Assembly: GCA_003219925.1 (NCBI GenBank)
Contig: QHQU01000002.1
Location: 1 to 10,701 of the forward strand
From: Verrucomicrobiota bacterium
GTDB taxonomy: Bacteria; Verrucomicrobiota; Verrucomicrobiia; Chthoniobacterales; UBA10450
DNA length: 10,701 nucleotides
Direction: 5' to 3'
Shown here: positions 1 through 7,240 of the stretch, piece by piece
Layout of the letters: each line of letters starts with the position of its first letter
Numbering within the stretch: position 1 is the first letter of the stretch
Notes under the pieces: model-generated
Told to the model about the DNA's origin: nothing
What the model saw: only the letters and a program-made list of their open reading frames with translations
Databases searched by the model: none
Position numbers and translations under genes: made by a program

Positions 1-351
1 GGGGGCGCCGGCGGTGTTGGAAAGCCGGGCGGTGCCGGTGGTGGGAGTGCTTCAAGACCGAGCACGAAGCCGGCGACGCGTCCCAGCGGGGCCGGCGGTG
101 CCAACAAGGTTGGCAATCGCAGCGTTCCTTCTGGTGCAAGTTCACATGGGGGTGCCTTCGGCAGTGGCGGAGGCGGTCGCGACGGGAATTATGCTCGAGC
201 AAGCAGCAGCAGAGGCGGCAAGAGCATGGGCGGCGGCTCCGGGTACAGCCGCGGCGGCGGAAGCTATGGCGGCAGTCGTGGCGGTGGTAGTCGCGGTGGT
301 GGTGGTGGTGGTGGTGGTGGTCGCGGCGGCGGCGGCGGCGGCAGAAGGTAG
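1..351 (+). CDS. 3' end of a glycine/serine-rich secreted protein, probably DUF3300 (partial)
   Basis: Frame 1 is open from the first base to a TAG at 349-351, giving 116 residues without the gene's start. The sequence is low complexity: Gly, Ser, Arg, Ala and Asn dominate, with SRGG/GGGS-type repeats. It ends in nine GGT codons, one CGC, six GGC codons and then Arg-Arg-stop. DUF3300 proteins typically carry a long N-terminal folded domain followed by such a Gly/Ser/Arg tail, and their gene is commonly found immediately upstream of a DUF2950 gene, as here. The DUF3300 domain itself lies outside the window, so the family name is inferred from the tail and the neighbour. The stop codon overlaps the next gene's Shine-Dalgarno, which suggests co-transcription and translational coupling. 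Function is unknown; the protein is probably exported. Confidence 0.72.
   Translation, partial: GGAGGVGKPGGAGGGSASRPSTKPATRPSGAGGANKVGNRSVPSGASSHGGAFGSGGGGRDGNYARASSSRGGKSMGGGSGYSRGGGSYGGSRGGGSRGGGGGGGGGRGGGGGGRR
295..342 (+). repeat. GGT/GGC triplet tract encoding polyglycine
   Basis: Nine perfect GGT codons (295-321), one CGC (322-324) and six perfect GGC codons (325-342) form a trinucleotide microsatellite inside the glycine-rich tail. Such a tract could change length by slippage in whole-codon steps without breaking the frame. On the other strand and in the other plus frame it creates spurious poly-Ala, poly-Val and poly-Thr reading frames. Confidence 0.9.
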
Positions 352-356
352 GAGGA
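351..356 (+). promoter_or_regulatory. Shine-Dalgarno of the DUF2950 gene, overlapping the upstream stop codon
   Basis: GGAGGA lies 8 bases before the ATG at 365, and its first G is the last base of the upstream TAG stop. It is the clearest ribosome binding site in the window. It decides that the DUF2950 gene starts at 365 and not at the far upstream ATG at 14, which is in the same open frame. Confidence 0.8.
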
Positions 357-364
357 ACAAGATT

Positions 365-1384
365 ATGATCTCAAAATTAAACATGATGAACCCGGTCAAG
401 ACTCTTCAAATCACTTCCACAATTGTGATCGTCACCCTCGCGACGGCAGCATTCGCGACAGCGGCGGAACCAAAGGCTGATGCGTCCGCGACGCCGCCGG
501 CCAATCAAAAGCAATTCGCCAGCCCCAAAGAGGCTGCCGATGCGCTGGTGCAGGCGGCTGCGTCATTCGATACGGCCGCGTTGCAGGAAATCCTTGGACC
601 CGAAAGCGAGGACCTTATCGCTTCGGAAGATCCAGTGCAGGACAAGAACCGCGCGGTTGCCTTTGCGGAGAAAGCAAAGGAAAAGAGTTCACTCGAACAG
701 AAGGGCGACCACGCCATTATCGAAGTCGGGAAGGATGACTTCCCACTGCCGATTCCGATTGTAAAACGCAAGGGTAAGTGGGTGTTCGATACAAAGGTTG
801 GGAAGGAAGAAATTCTAAACCGCCGTATAGGCACGAATGAGCTCGATGCGATCACGATCTGTCGCGGGTTCGATGATGCCCAGAAGGAATATGCGCAGGA
901 GAAGCATGATGATTCCAAAGTAAATCAGTATGCGCAGAAGATCATCAGCACCCCCGGAAAACACGATGGTCTGGCTTGGAAAAATCCTGATGGAACCTGG
1001 GGCGGCCCGGTTGGCGAGAATGTCGCCGAGGCTTTGGAGCAAGGCTACAGCGACAAGGACAAACCGTATCGCGGTTACTATTTCAAAGTGCTGAAAAAGC
1101 AAGGTCCGGCTGCAGCCGGAGGTGAAACAGATTTCGTCGTCGGAGGCGCCATGCTTGGCGGGTTCGGCCTTGCGGCCGCGCCAGCAGAATATCGCGTGAC
1201 CGGAGTGAAAACGTTCATGGTCGGGCCCGATGGCGTCGTTTTTGAGAAGGATCTCGGACCAGACACCCTGAAGACCTTTCAGGCGATGGATTCCTTTAAC
1301 CCCGACAAGACATGGAAAGTGACCGACGATGATTGGCCCGAGGATGAAGAAGGCGCGGAGGCTGAGCCGACGGCTTCGCCCTGA
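365..1384 (+). CDS. DUF2950 family secreted protein
   Basis: This 339-residue protein has an N-terminal export signal with a hydrophobic stretch at about residues 13-34 and a likely cleavage after the ATAA ending at residue 34. The mature part matches my recollection of the DUF2950 family along its length: a FASPKEAADALVQAA opening (51-65), GDHAIIEVGKDDFPLPIPIV (114-133), a KWVFDT..GKEEILNRRIG..ELDAI block (138-163), STPGKHDGL (195-203), PYRGYYFK.L..QGPAA (235-250), and a VKTFMV...GVVFEKDLGPDT block (281-301). It ends in an acidic tail (about 321-336). The frame stays open back to base 14, but the upstream part is out-of-frame DUF3300-type coding, so 365 with its strong ribosome site is the start. 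The biochemical role is unknown. Pairing with DUF3300 suggests a joint periplasmic or outer-surface job. Confidence 0.93.
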   Translation: MISKLNMMNPVKTLQITSTIVIVTLATAAFATAAEPKADASATPPANQKQFASPKEAADALVQAAASFDTAALQEILGPESEDLIASEDPVQDKNRAVAFAEKAKEKSSLEQKGDHAIIEVGKDDFPLPIPIVKRKGKWVFDTKVGKEEILNRRIGTNELDAITICRGFDDAQKEYAQEKHDDSKVNQYAQKIISTPGKHDGLAWKNPDGTWGGPVGENVAEALEQGYSDKDKPYRGYYFKVLKKQGPAAAGGETDFVVGGAMLGGFGLAAAPAEYRVTGVKTFMVGPDGVVFEKDLGPDTLKTFQAMDSFNPDKTWKVTDDDWPEDEEGAEAEPTASP

Positions 1385-1610
1385 GTAACCAGGATAAACT
1401 CGGCTGCTTCAAAACCGCGAAACCGAATCGCCTTTCTCGCGCGGTTGGTCGATCGCGCCGAATTTCAAGCCTATTACGGGAATCGGGAAGGCCCTCCGGG
1501 CTAATGGCGTATGCTCGTATCTGATCCGGGAAGAGCTGCCGGGCGACTAGCAGGCGGCTTGTTATCCTGAGACCATGATTAAGCAGACCCTTGGAAGTCC
1601 AAACCCGTGC

Positions 1611-3206
1611 TTACCTGCCCCCCTTGCTCGTCGCCGCCTCCTGTAAGTCCTTGTTCATCTGTTCGGAGTAGTACTCCGTCAGATTATTTTCGAGCATCCA
1701 CTTTCCGATCTCTGAGCCCATCAGGTTTGGAAGCCAGTCGTGTTTCCATTCCACAATCATTTCATCGTTAGGCGACATGATCCCGCGGCTTCGCAGATCA
1801 TCCATCCGCGCATACAAGTCGAGAAAGATATAAACATAGTACGTCTGCTTGGTGAAGTCTTCTATCTGCTTTTGCCGGGCGGGCTCCGGGAGATCTCTGA
1901 ATTTTGCCTGGACAGCGTCGGAGATGTTGCGCCAGGCGAGCCCGACCATAGGATTCTTATCGACCACGAACTTGTTCATTTCGAAGACTGTATTGTCGAT
2001 CCGGTCATTGGTGGTTTGTCGGGTCTGTTCCACATTGGCAGCGGAATTTCGCGGCGGCGTGCCGATGCGATCGAAGAGCAACTCCTCGAAATGATCGAAG
2101 AAAGAGAACTCCTGTTGCCCACCCATTTTCACCACGATGCCGTGGGCATAGGAGGGATCTCTCACGCCATTCTTTGTTTCGCGCGAGTCTTCCTCCGATC
2201 CCCCGATGTCGCTGTAGCGAAGCGTAACAAGCCGAGGCGGGCCGAGAGTTGGCAGCTGACTTAGTTTTCGCTGCGCTTCACTGACGATCTTTTCGCCGTT
2301 AGGCCCGACATCCACCACTTCATCGCGCTCGGCATTGATGATGTAGAGATGTTCCGCCACATCTTTCATGAAAGCCTCCTTGCGCGCCGCAGTTAACGGG
2401 TCCTGCGCGTCAAGCAAAGCTTTCAAATCCTCTTTCACCCTTCCGAGCTCCGAGTAAGTACTGGCCTGCATCTGAGCGATATCCGCGCTTTCCTCGCCGA
2501 GCAGCTTCACAAGTTTGGGCTGGCCTGCCAGCGACACGTTTTCGGTGAGCGGCGTGAACATGACGATCCGGTGAATTTTGTAAGGTTGTTTGCTCGGAAA
2601 ATCTTTTGCCCGGTTGAGAAGGGTGCGCATCGCGAGCAGTCCACCCTTGCTGTGAGTCACGATCGTAATACTTTTGTAATCCTCCTCCAAGTGCGTCAGC
2701 ATGCGATCGAGCTTGGCCGCTTCCTCATCGAAGGCGGGCACGTCGCCAAAAAGCGCCGTCTTGAAGCCATAAAAGACGAAGTCGTAGTTCCGATTGAACC
2801 GGGGATCGTCGAGCAGGACCTCCGGCTTGCCCCAGGTGTTGACGTAATCGCCGATAAATCCGTGGACGAAAATGATCACGTCCTTCGACTGAAAAACCTT
2901 GTGCCGCAGATGCAACAGCCTGCCCTTGTAATGCGGCTCCTCGCAAAACCATCCTTTATCCCTTAGCCCAAGCCAGCTCAGCGTCGTCGCATCAGAGACT
3001 AGCGCGCCCTCCGGAAGCTTGTCATAATCGTTCGCGTACCATCGCCTGACATACCCCTTGATCGTCCAGAATCCGATCAGCGCGACGATCCCAAAAACGA
3101 TGTAGCGATATCGCCAGCAAAGCCGCCGATAAGAACAGATCCCGTGGCATTCCCTGCAGCGATACGATCGATCGTCAATCTCCGAGCAACAAGCCGGACA
3201 TTTCAT
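1611..3206 (-). CDS. Zinc-ribbon, membrane-anchored alpha/beta hydrolase (tandem copy B)
   Basis: This 531-residue protein has an unusual layout. Residues 3-20 hold C3xxC6 and C17xxC20, a probable zinc ribbon. Residues about 35-49 form one transmembrane helix. Residues about 105-360 read as an alpha/beta-hydrolase: an oxyanion-type VHGF with a downstream D and TW (114-125), as in PGAP1/SERAC1-like lipases, and a nucleophile elbow T184-H-S186-K-G-G. Candidate acid residues are D295 or D299 and the candidate histidine is H355. The elbow has Thr in place of the first Gly of GxSxG. The remaining 150 residues are helical. It is probably a membrane-tethered esterase, lipase or acyltransferase; the substrate is unknown. 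It follows its paralogue by 24 bases on the same strand, so the two are probably one operon. The ATG at 3206 aligns exactly with the paralogue's start; there is no strong ribosome site. Confidence 0.85.
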   Translation of the reverse strand: MKCPACCSEIDDRSYRCRECHGICSYRRLCWRYRYIVFGIVALIGFWTIKGYVRRWYANDYDKLPEGALVSDATTLSWLGLRDKGWFCEEPHYKGRLLHLRHKVFQSKDVIIFVHGFIGDYVNTWGKPEVLLDDPRFNRNYDFVFYGFKTALFGDVPAFDEEAAKLDRMLTHLEEDYKSITIVTHSKGGLLAMRTLLNRAKDFPSKQPYKIHRIVMFTPLTENVSLAGQPKLVKLLGEESADIAQMQASTYSELGRVKEDLKALLDAQDPLTAARKEAFMKDVAEHLYIINAERDEVVDVGPNGEKIVSEAQRKLSQLPTLGPPRLVTLRYSDIGGSEEDSRETKNGVRDPSYAHGIVVKMGGQQEFSFFDHFEELLFDRIGTPPRNSAANVEQTRQTTNDRIDNTVFEMNKFVVDKNPMVGLAWRNISDAVQAKFRDLPEPARQKQIEDFTKQTYYVYIFLDLYARMDDLRSRGIMSPNDEMIVEWKHDWLPNLMGSEIGKWMLENNLTEYYSEQMNKDLQEAATSKGGR

Positions 3207-3230
3207 TGCTGGTCGTGCGACGGTTCCAAG

Positions 3231-4850
3231 TTAACGAGTGCGCGCTGGTGGCGTTGGCGAACTCCCGGTTGCACCCGCGGCTTCGCGCAGGTCCTTGATC
3301 ATCGGCTCGGAGTAATACTCCATTAATTTGTTATCGAGCATCCAACGGCCGAGCTCCGAGTTCATCAGGTTCGGAAGCCAGGATCGTTTCCATCCGAGGA
3401 TCATTTCATCGTTAGGCGAGAGAATTCCGCGGCTTCGCAGATCGTCCATTCGTGCATACAAACTGAGAAAGATATAAACATAGTACGTCTGCCTGGTGAG
3501 GTCTTCGACCTGCTTTGTCCGATCCGGCTCCGGGACGTCCTTGAACTTCGCCTGGACGGCGTCGGAAATGTCCTTCCAGGCAAGGCCGACCATCGGGTTC
3601 TTGTCCACCACAAACTTGTTCATCTCGAAAATTGTATCCTGGATCCGCTCCTGGGTGCTTTGTCGGATCTGTTCGACATTGGCAGCAGAATTTCGCGGCG
3701 GCGTGCCGATGCGATCGAAGAGCAACTCCTCGAAATGATCGAAGAAAGAGAAATCCTGTTGCGACCCCATTTTCACCACGACGCTGTGGGCGTAGGCGGG
3801 ATTTCTCACACCACTTTTTTTCGCGCGCGCATCTTCCTCCGATCCACCGATGTCACTGTAGCGAAGAGTCACCAGCCGAGGCGCGCCGAGGGTTGGCAGC
3901 TGGCTTAGCATTCGCACCGTGTCGCTCACGATCTTTTCGCCGTTAGGACCGACGTCCACCAGTTTGTCGCCCTCGGCATTGATGATATAAATATGTTCCG
4001 CCACATCTTTCATGAAAGCCTCTGCACGCGCCTTGGCTAACGGGTCCTGCGGAGCAAGCAAAGCTTTCAAGTCCTCCTTCACACTGACGAGCTTCGAGGA
4101 AGTGTTGGCCTGCATTTGCGCGACATCGGTGCTCTGCTTGCCGAGCAGCTTCAGGATGTCGGCCTGTCCCGTCAGCGACACGTTTTCGGTGAGCGGGGTG
4201 AACATCACGATTCGGTGAATCTTATGAGGTTGTTTTGCCGGAAAATCTTTTGCCCGGTTGAGAAGGGTGCGCATCGCGACCAGTCCGCCGTTGCTGTGGG
4301 TCACGATCGTAATGCTTTTGTAATCCTCGTCCAGGTGGGTCAGTATGCGATCGAGCTTGGCCGCTTCTGCCTCGAACGCCGGCAGGTCGCGATAGAACGT
4401 TGTTTTGAAGCCGTAAAAGACAAAGTCGTAGTTTCGATTGAAGCGAGGATCGTCGAGCAAAACCTTCGGCTTGCCCCAGGTGCTGACGTAATCGCCGGTG
4501 AACCCGTGAACGAGAACGATCACGTCCTTGGCCTGAAAGACCTTGTGCCGCAGATGCAACAAGCTGCCCTTGTAATGCGGCTCCTCGCAAAACCATCCTT
4601 TGTCCGTTAGCCCAAGCCAGCTCAGTGTCGTCGCATCAGAGACCAGCGCACCCTCGGGCAGCTCATCATAATCGTTCGCAAACCATCGCCCGACATACCC
4701 CCTGACCGTCCAAAATCCGATCAGCGCGACGATCCCAAAAACGATGTAGCGGTATCGCCAGCAGAGCCGCTTATACGAGCAGATGCGATGGCATTCCGTG
4801 CAGCGATAGGATCGATCGTCGATCTCCGAGCAACAGGCCGGACATTTCAT
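3231..4850 (-). CDS. Zinc-ribbon, membrane-anchored alpha/beta hydrolase (tandem copy A)
   Basis: This 539-residue protein is the upstream member of a tandem pair. I counted 27 differences from copy B in the first 200 aligned residues, with no gaps. It has the same order of parts: zinc ribbon (C3, C6, C17, C20), transmembrane helix (about 35-49), hydrolase core with VHGF (114-117), nucleophile elbow T184-H-S186-N-G-G, candidate D295 or D299 and H355, then a helical C-terminal region. It differs by N187 for K187 beside the serine and by a short Ser/Pro/Thr-rich extra tail. All the presumed catalytic residues are kept, so both copies may be active. Divergence is highest around residues 225-297, the part usually forming a lid or variable insert, which would fit different substrate preference. 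No strong Shine-Dalgarno is visible; the conserved start with the paralogue supports the ATG at 4850. Confidence 0.85.
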   Translation of the reverse strand: MKCPACCSEIDDRSYRCTECHRICSYKRLCWRYRYIVFGIVALIGFWTVRGYVGRWFANDYDELPEGALVSDATTLSWLGLTDKGWFCEEPHYKGSLLHLRHKVFQAKDVIVLVHGFTGDYVSTWGKPKVLLDDPRFNRNYDFVFYGFKTTFYRDLPAFEAEAAKLDRILTHLDEDYKSITIVTHSNGGLVAMRTLLNRAKDFPAKQPHKIHRIVMFTPLTENVSLTGQADILKLLGKQSTDVAQMQANTSSKLVSVKEDLKALLAPQDPLAKARAEAFMKDVAEHIYIINAEGDKLVDVGPNGEKIVSDTVRMLSQLPTLGAPRLVTLRYSDIGGSEEDARAKKSGVRNPAYAHSVVVKMGSQQDFSFFDHFEELLFDRIGTPPRNSAANVEQIRQSTQERIQDTIFEMNKFVVDKNPMVGLAWKDISDAVQAKFKDVPEPDRTKQVEDLTRQTYYVYIFLSLYARMDDLRSRGILSPNDEMILGWKRSWLPNLMNSELGRWMLDNKLMEYYSEPMIKDLREAAGATGSSPTPPARTR

Positions 4851-5007
4851 GGTGATACGAAGTTAGATCAATTGTGCCACTGTCCGAATCGGGTCGCCAA
4901 TAGGACTTAGGGGCAACACCGTCGCATGCCGTCTGCGTTCGTCAGCGATGCAGCGTGCTCAGTCACGTCGCCTAGCACCTACAGAAGCGGACGCATACGG
5001 GCCGGCT

Positions 5008-6021
5008 TCAATTGACCGCGAAATACGTGGAATCAGATTTCGGCTTCCGCACTACGGGATAATCCGTGACGATCACAGTTGTTCCCGGCTTAAGTTCATT
5101 AGCGAGCTTGTCAGCGAAGTCCGGACTAAAGCGCAATCTCGACGCCAAAGTCTCGGCATCGACAGAGCGCCCTTCGTTGGTCACCCGCATCCATCGCGCC
5201 TCTTCGTGTTTAGGGGTGAATCGGCTAGGCTTTCCAGTAGTTCCTTCGAGCATCGTGAATACGTGGTTACCGAGACGATCACCCCCGGTTAGACCGCGGC
5301 TGCTGATCTCAACCGCGGCTCGTCCAATCGGATTACCGTTGCGATAGACATACATCGCGTGATCGGCTGAGCTGAGCACAATCGTGATCGGCCCCTCCGG
5401 GCTTCGCTCGGGATGCCAATCGTAATCGTTCTTGCCCAGCGCATGCAGCATCTCCGGTGTGAAATCCGTCGGCGCTAGGATCAGACCCGGATTTGAGGCA
5501 AGGCGCGGTACTGGCGTTTTGCCATCACCGATGATGACCGTACCGCCGCTATTGGTTGTGGAGAAGAGCAACTGAGAGAAATCATAAGGAAGACGAACAC
5601 AGCCGTGGCTGGCAGCGTAGCCCGGAAGCTGCCCGGAGTGCATGGCGATGCCGGTCCAAGTGAGTCGCTGCATGTTCGGCATCGGCGCGTTGTCATATTT
5701 CTTCGAGCGATAGCTTTGCTGCTTCTCCAGAATGGTGAAGACGCCGCCCGGGGTGTCATGGCTCTTCGAGCCGGTGCTCACGCTCGAGCGGCCGATGAGA
5801 ATCCCGTTGCGATAGACGTGCATCGTCTGCTCCGGAATGCTGATAAGGATCATAAGGGGACCTTGGGGCGAAATTTGAGGATGCCACCAGTATTCGCCCG
5901 GTTTTAGCGGACCGGTTGGCTTACCGGTCGGCGTGCCCTTTGTGTGGAATGACGGTCTCTCCATTGCCGCCGACGCAGTTAAGATGGAGATGGAGAGGGC
6001 GAGAATCGTTAAACACTTCAT
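5008..6021 (-). CDS. Secreted L,D-transpeptidase (YkuD) with a degenerate second YkuD repeat
   Basis: This 337-residue protein (from ATG 6021) probably makes 3-3 cross-links in peptidoglycan or links proteins to it, outside the cytoplasmic membrane. A signal peptide covers residues 1 to about 19. The first YkuD domain (about 45-166) has HVYRNG, the GVF block, MHSG (H128) and SHGCVRLP with catalytic C141 and H139. The second half (about 200-322) repeats the fold: YDWHPERSPEGP mirrors YWWHPQISPQGP and MYVYRNG mirrors MHVYRNG. The region aligned with the catalytic site lacks both the His and the Cys, so it is probably non-catalytic. The frame continues upstream to an ATG at 6093, which adds 24 residues and a second hydrophobic stretch. 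I prefer 6021 because it gives a conventional signal peptide; neither start has a clear ribosome site. Confidence 0.9.
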   Translation of the reverse strand: MKCLTILALSISILTASAAMERPSFHTKGTPTGKPTGPLKPGEYWWHPQISPQGPLMILISIPEQTMHVYRNGILIGRSSVSTGSKSHDTPGGVFTILEKQQSYRSKKYDNAPMPNMQRLTWTGIAMHSGQLPGYAASHGCVRLPYDFSQLLFSTTNSGGTVIIGDGKTPVPRLASNPGLILAPTDFTPEMLHALGKNDYDWHPERSPEGPITIVLSSADHAMYVYRNGNPIGRAAVEISSRGLTGGDRLGNHVFTMLEGTTGKPSRFTPKHEEARWMRVTNEGRSVDAETLASRLRFSPDFADKLANELKPGTTVIVTDYPVVRKPKSDSTYFAVN

Positions 6022-6444
6022 GCGTGATTGAATTAGCGACGGGAAATGGAGCAGAAAGACCACCAGCAGGCAAGCGACAAAATAGCAGCGCATTACGCTT
6101 TGGCCGTGCCATCCACTTTTCTTATCCGCATCTTAAGCAGGTTACCGCGCGCCATAGGCCATCGAAAATCGTTTTGGTCGACAAAATAAAAGCATCAGAG
6201 GACTGGCGTGCGCAAGCATTCCTGCTCGAAAGGCGCTGGCCTAACGCGTACGACTTTGAACGGGTAACCTTCTGGGCACGGAGACAGATTTGGCACAGCT
6301 TACGCCTGATCGATTTGGGATTGCGGGCACGCTGCATCGCTAAGTTTCGGGCTCGATCATAGTGACGCATGTGCGCTGGCCTCGACCTTCACCGAGAATT
6401 CAGAAAGCTGCTCAACGACTCAAGTGATCCCGCATGCCTCTGAA
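6022..6444. other. Gene-poor divergent intergenic region
   Basis: This gap separates the minus-strand transpeptidase from the plus-strand methyltransferase and must hold their divergent promoters; I cannot assign -35/-10 boxes with confidence. If the transpeptidase starts at 6093, the gap begins at 6094. Open frames exist on both strands but their products are Arg/Cys-rich and not protein-like, except a short plus-strand stretch described separately (6135-6362). Confidence 0.6.
6135..6362 (+). pseudogene. Possible remnant of a phage-type helix-turn-helix/terminase-small-subunit-like gene
   Basis: In the plus frame ending with the TAG at 6360-6362, bases 6198-6251 read EDWRAQAFLLERRWPNAY. This resembles a motif (dWrAaaWlLErrwP) that I recall from the C-terminal part of small helix-turn-helix proteins related to phage terminase small subunits. 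There is no convincing start codon or ribosome site. Upstream the frame runs antisense into the transpeptidase N-terminus, and downstream it loses family character. If real, it is a decayed fragment. The call rests on one short motif and may be chance. Confidence 0.3.
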
Positions 6445-7050
6445 ATGTTTGGACGACGATTTGCCAATCTCCTCCTCTTCTGCGTCACAGCAACGGAGTT
6501 GGTGATTCTGTTTCCACTGACACCCACGTTCACGATCGCGGACTGGATCTACGTCCTGCAACATCTGGTGGTTCTGGGGATCGCCGTCTCGCGCCCCAAT
6601 CCGACGGCTTGGGATTATTCCATAGCGTCGAGCACGGCGGTTATCATCGCTTACGCTTATCCCTACGCCCAAGTCATCTGTCTTCGCGAGTCGCCTGGCT
6701 ATGTGGCATGGCCTGGAGGCGGCCTCGCGTTAGTAACCTTCGCGGCTGGTCTGAGTCTTGTTACACTTCTTACTTTGGGGAGATTATTTGGGGTCCGTCC
6801 GGCGGTGAGAGGTCTGGCCACCAGTGGACCTTACAGATTCGTCCGCCACCCAATGTATCTCTCGTACATTCTGGCAGACATAGGCTATAACCTGGAGGAA
6901 TGGAATCTTGTCACGCTACTGTTGGTATTGATCGGTTGGGCAGCTCTCGTCTACCGTATCCATGCCGAGGAGCGATTACTCTCTCAGCATAACGGATGGC
7001 CACGTTACGCCGCCTCGGTCCGCTCTCGCCTTTTCCCCGGTCTTTGGTGA
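6445..7050 (+). CDS. Integral-membrane methyltransferase, ICMT/phospholipid methyltransferase type
   Basis: This protein of about 201 residues has four or more hydrophobic segments (about 10-28, 32-48, 57-76, 92-113) followed by the conserved C-terminal part of the isoprenylcysteine carboxyl methyltransferase/PEMT-like superfamily: TSGPYRFVRHPMYLSY (126-141), a hydrophobic hairpin (about 155-171), then HAEERLL (173-179) and a YAASV..RLFPG end. In the family the R-HP-Y motif and the paired glutamates bind S-adenosylmethionine at the membrane face. The substrate cannot be told; bacterial members methylate lipids, isoprenoid-like carboxylates or unknown small molecules. An in-frame GTG at 6424 would add seven residues. 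I prefer the ATG at 6445, just ahead of the first hydrophobic stretch; neither has a clear ribosome site. It stands alone on its strand here. Confidence 0.85.
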   Translation: MFGRRFANLLLFCVTATELVILFPLTPTFTIADWIYVLQHLVVLGIAVSRPNPTAWDYSIASSTAVIIAYAYPYAQVICLRESPGYVAWPGGGLALVTFAAGLSLVTLLTLGRLFGVRPAVRGLATSGPYRFVRHPMYLSYILADIGYNLEEWNLVTLLLVLIGWAALVYRIHAEERLLSQHNGWPRYAASVRSRLFPGLW

Positions 7051-7240
7051 AGTGCCGCTCCCACTTCTTCTAGTCTATCGTGTTCTCGAAACCTCCAGGA
7101 TTCAGGGAAATTCATAACTCCAGGAGCGGACGAACAGGCGTTTCGGCAGGGCTAGGTGCCGCTGAAGGAAGAGAACAGCCCAGCACCAGGGCGATGCTGG
7201 TTAGCTCGGTCGCGGTGCTCTCAAGCAGGAGATCGCTCTT

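Noticed and set aside
142..399. Minus-strand frame encoding long Thr/Ala runs
   Set aside because: It is the reverse complement of the GGT/GGC glycine tract and has no protein-like features.
1413..1446. Inverted repeat AACCGCG/CGCGGTT in the gap after the DUF2950 gene
   Set aside because: The seven-base stem has a 20-base loop and no T-run, so it is not a convincing terminator. The rest of 1385-1610 shows no gene.
2571..4610. Long plus-strand frames antisense to both tandem hydrolases (2571-2966 and 4116-4610) with similar translations
   Set aside because: Their similarity follows from the similarity of the sense genes; there are no ribosome sites, and sense-strand motifs explain the region fully.
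1611..4850. Idea that the tandem hydrolases form a phage-defence pair
   Set aside because: No defence-type partner, nuclease, sensor domain or mobile-element context is visible beside them; nothing in the sequence supports it.
4851..5007. Possible promoter TTGGCG-18-CACAAT upstream of hydrolase copy A
   Set aside because: The match to consensus is poor and sigma-factor preferences of this lineage are not known from the sequence.
7180..7200. Inverted repeat CCAGCA/TGCTGG downstream of the small secreted gene
   Set aside because: The stem is short and followed on the minus strand only by a weak T-rich stretch; too little to call a terminator.
7120..7240. Minus-strand frame directly after the TAA of the small secreted gene, with a lipobox-like SIALVLGCS
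   Set aside because: It has no usable start codon before the hydrophobic stretch and ends soon after; probably chance.
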